Assembly (NCBI RefSeq): GCF_015477605.1
Contig: NZ_JADLQX010000009.1
Span: 124,001 to 188,000, forward strand
DNA length: 64,000 nt
Reading direction: 5' to 3'
Origin: Nocardia amamiensis
GTDB taxonomy: Bacteria; Actinomycetota; Actinomycetes; Mycobacteriales; Mycobacteriaceae
Shown one piece after another: positions 58,501-61,500 of this stretch. Positions within the stretch are counted from its first letter, which is position 1, and every line of letters starts with the position of its first letter. The notes below the pieces were generated by a model. The model was given only the letters and a program-made list of their open reading frames with translations, was not told the DNA's origin and ran no database searches. A program made the translations under genes and the position numbers.

Positions 58501-61500
58501 TGTCGCTATCGACCTCGGGGACTCCGAGGACCCCAGCGTCCGGGACCTCGAGAAAGAGGAATCACGCGACAGCAGCGCCCATGAACCGATCCATCCGGCA
58601 AGCACCCCATCAGGGGCTGGGCTGGGATCGCCCGGCGCACATGCACATGTGCCCAGAACCGCGATGCGGCAGTTGCTCGAGCGATACGTCGCACAGGGTC
58701 GCCGGGATGATGCTATCGCTGTGCTGCGGCACGAGTTCGGCGACAAGGTGTTTCGGTGGATTTCAAGAGCCTTTGCCGAACCCCGAGTGGCGCAGGAAAT
58801 CACAGACGAAGCATTCGCGGCGAGTGTCGACCGTCTCGCTCAGATTCCTGACCGGAACGTCGAGGCATGGGTGGTATTCATTGCGCGCAACCTCATGCCC
58901 AAACACGCCGAGTTTGCGCAGTTCCGGCAACGTATCCAGCAGGTCTTCACTGAAGCCGGAGGCGCGGAAGAACTCCGGCAACCGCTGGCCGAGGCGACGA
59001 CGTCGGAGCTGCAACGGGCTCTGGAGGCACTGAATGCCACGCAGCGCGCGAGGCTCGGCCGCTTCTGGTCCGGCGATGCCGCGCAGTCGCTGCCCCAGGG
59101 CAATCGCCAGGCGCAGGACCGCGCGGTGTGGTCCGCTGTCCAAACATTCGTACTCGCCGTTGCCGCTGAACGTGGGAGGCACTCGACGACCCGGGTTGGC
59201 GTGGCGGAGCTGAACGGCTTGCAGGTCCAATTGCTCGGACTTGCCGCGTCGGGCCTGTCCAATGAGGAGATCGCGGAGCGTTGGGGGATTTCGACACCCC
59301 GCGTCGCCGGACACTTTCTACTGATCGCCCGTCTCATGAACCTCAACGTTCGCGAATCGGCACTCGATGCAGCACATCACTGGTTCCCCGAGGCCCCCCG
59401 CCCGGACTCGGCCACACGCACACCGCACACCATGACGGTGGGGGATAAAAAACTCTACCGCGCTCTCACAGAGACCGAGAAGGAATTGTTCCAGATGGCG
59501 GTGGCGGGAAATACCGACACCGAAATCGCGGAGCGCTGGAAGATATCCGAGACGAACGTTGTCGCGCGCTGGCTCCAAATCGCACACAAGCTCGGGATCG
59601 AATTCCGCAGCGACCTGTTGGACAGCGCAGCACAGGCAGGCATCGTACTTGCATCACGGCCTGAAATGACTGAGCGCCATGCGGGCGACACAGCAAATTT
59701 CGATATCACGGAACAGCAGATAGAACTGCTGCACCTACTCGCGAAAGGCTGGGTCAGCAGCGCGATAGACGAGCGCTGGCATGCACCGCCCAGAACAGCC
59801 GAGAAACAACTGGCCCAGGTAGCCAAGCGGTTCGAAATACCGGGCCGGGGCCCCGCAGTAGTAGCATATGCGTTACGCAGAGGAATTATCGAAGGACCGT
59901 ACGACGGATCGGCTGCGGCCGAGCTGACGCCGAGAGATATCGCACTGATCGAGCTTGCGGCAGAAGGTAAGGCCGATCCGGAGATTGCGAAACTCATCGG
60001 AAGAACTCCCGCAGCAGTAGGCGAATATTTCAGGGATATTCGCCACCTACTCGGCGCCAAGACGCGTTCTGAGATGGTGGCTATGGCTATCACCGCAGTC
60101 GACACCCGAGCGGAGGAAATCACACCGGGTCGACGACAGAAAGAGCTACGCAAACTATTTCCGCCCGCAGCATCCGTGCCGCGAATGCTGCCGGACCCCG
60201 ATGATCCGCGTTATGCGTCGATCGATCAATGGCTGAAAGCACTGCGGCGACATTTCAGGATGACGCAAGCAAAGTTCGGCGAGCAGGCCGAAACAGGCAC
60301 ATCGACAATTTCCCGGATGGAGCGGGGCCTGTCGAAGCCACGAGTCATCGTGCTTCGGAATTTGCGGGACAACCTGGGATTTTCCAACGATGTACTTGTC
60401 AAGGCACTGCGACGCTTCTATGCACGCCCGGGTGCGACTGTGGCCAATCCGGCAATACAGCGCCGGTTCTGGGATCTGATCGCCACGCGGCGAGGATCTC
60501 GCGAGGAAGACGAGATCCATGCGGAAATATTTGAGGAATACGCGTGGATTGCCCGTGCGGCGGCTGCGGGCTGGGACGAATCGGATGGGAGCCGGGCTGC
60601 CAGCGACATATTTATCGCCATTCTGAACTTCGCCCCGGTGGACGATTTCTCCGATCTCGCATGGGCGACTGCCCGAGGCGCCTGCAAGGACGACTATTTC
60701 GAGCACCGATTTCCAGATATGGACGAGACCACCCGGAAACTCGTCGTCCGGGTGGAGACTTACCTCCGGACCTTCGACAATCCGGATTCGGTCCCCGACA
60801 CTGAGATCGCGATATCGCTGAACCTCGAACTGTCGAAAGTCTCCGAGGCACGCGCGATTCTCGATCAACGCCTGGCCGCGATTCAGCCGTTTTCCAAGGT
60901 CTTTTCAGGCAGGCTACGGCAAGCGCTATCAGATCTGCCCGATCCCGAACTCGCGGAACACGCAATACGCCTGCGCCTTTACGAAGATCTCCCTGTGACA
61001 CGGGTGGCGAAACGTTTGGGAATCTCACCTGAGCAAGTCGAGCATATCCTCGGTGTGGCCGTGCCAAAACTTCAGGCCGCATTCGCTGAACGCGATCCAA
61101 ACCCACCGGGTGGCGACGTCCGGGAGCGGGAGAGGCCACGCGGCCCCCGCATCGATCCTGTCGCCATCAACTTCGACGATACCGAACCCACACCGGACAC
61201 CTCCGAATCGCCCGAATCGGAAACTCCGAACAGGGCACCGTCACGTATTCAACTCACCGATATCACCGCTGGTGACACCACCGCGGCCGAACTCGTAGCG
61301 CAACAACTCACCACCTTGCTGGACGGCTGGGCGAACCCCGACTACATCCGCGACATCGCCGATGCTGTCAGCGCATCGGTCCGATGGGGAATCGGCACCA
61401 TCACGGTCACCGCCGAACTCACCCGCAGTGAACTGCACGTCCATCTCACCGACATCACCGGCGATCACAGCTACGTCGAAGTCGACTGGCACCTGGACCC

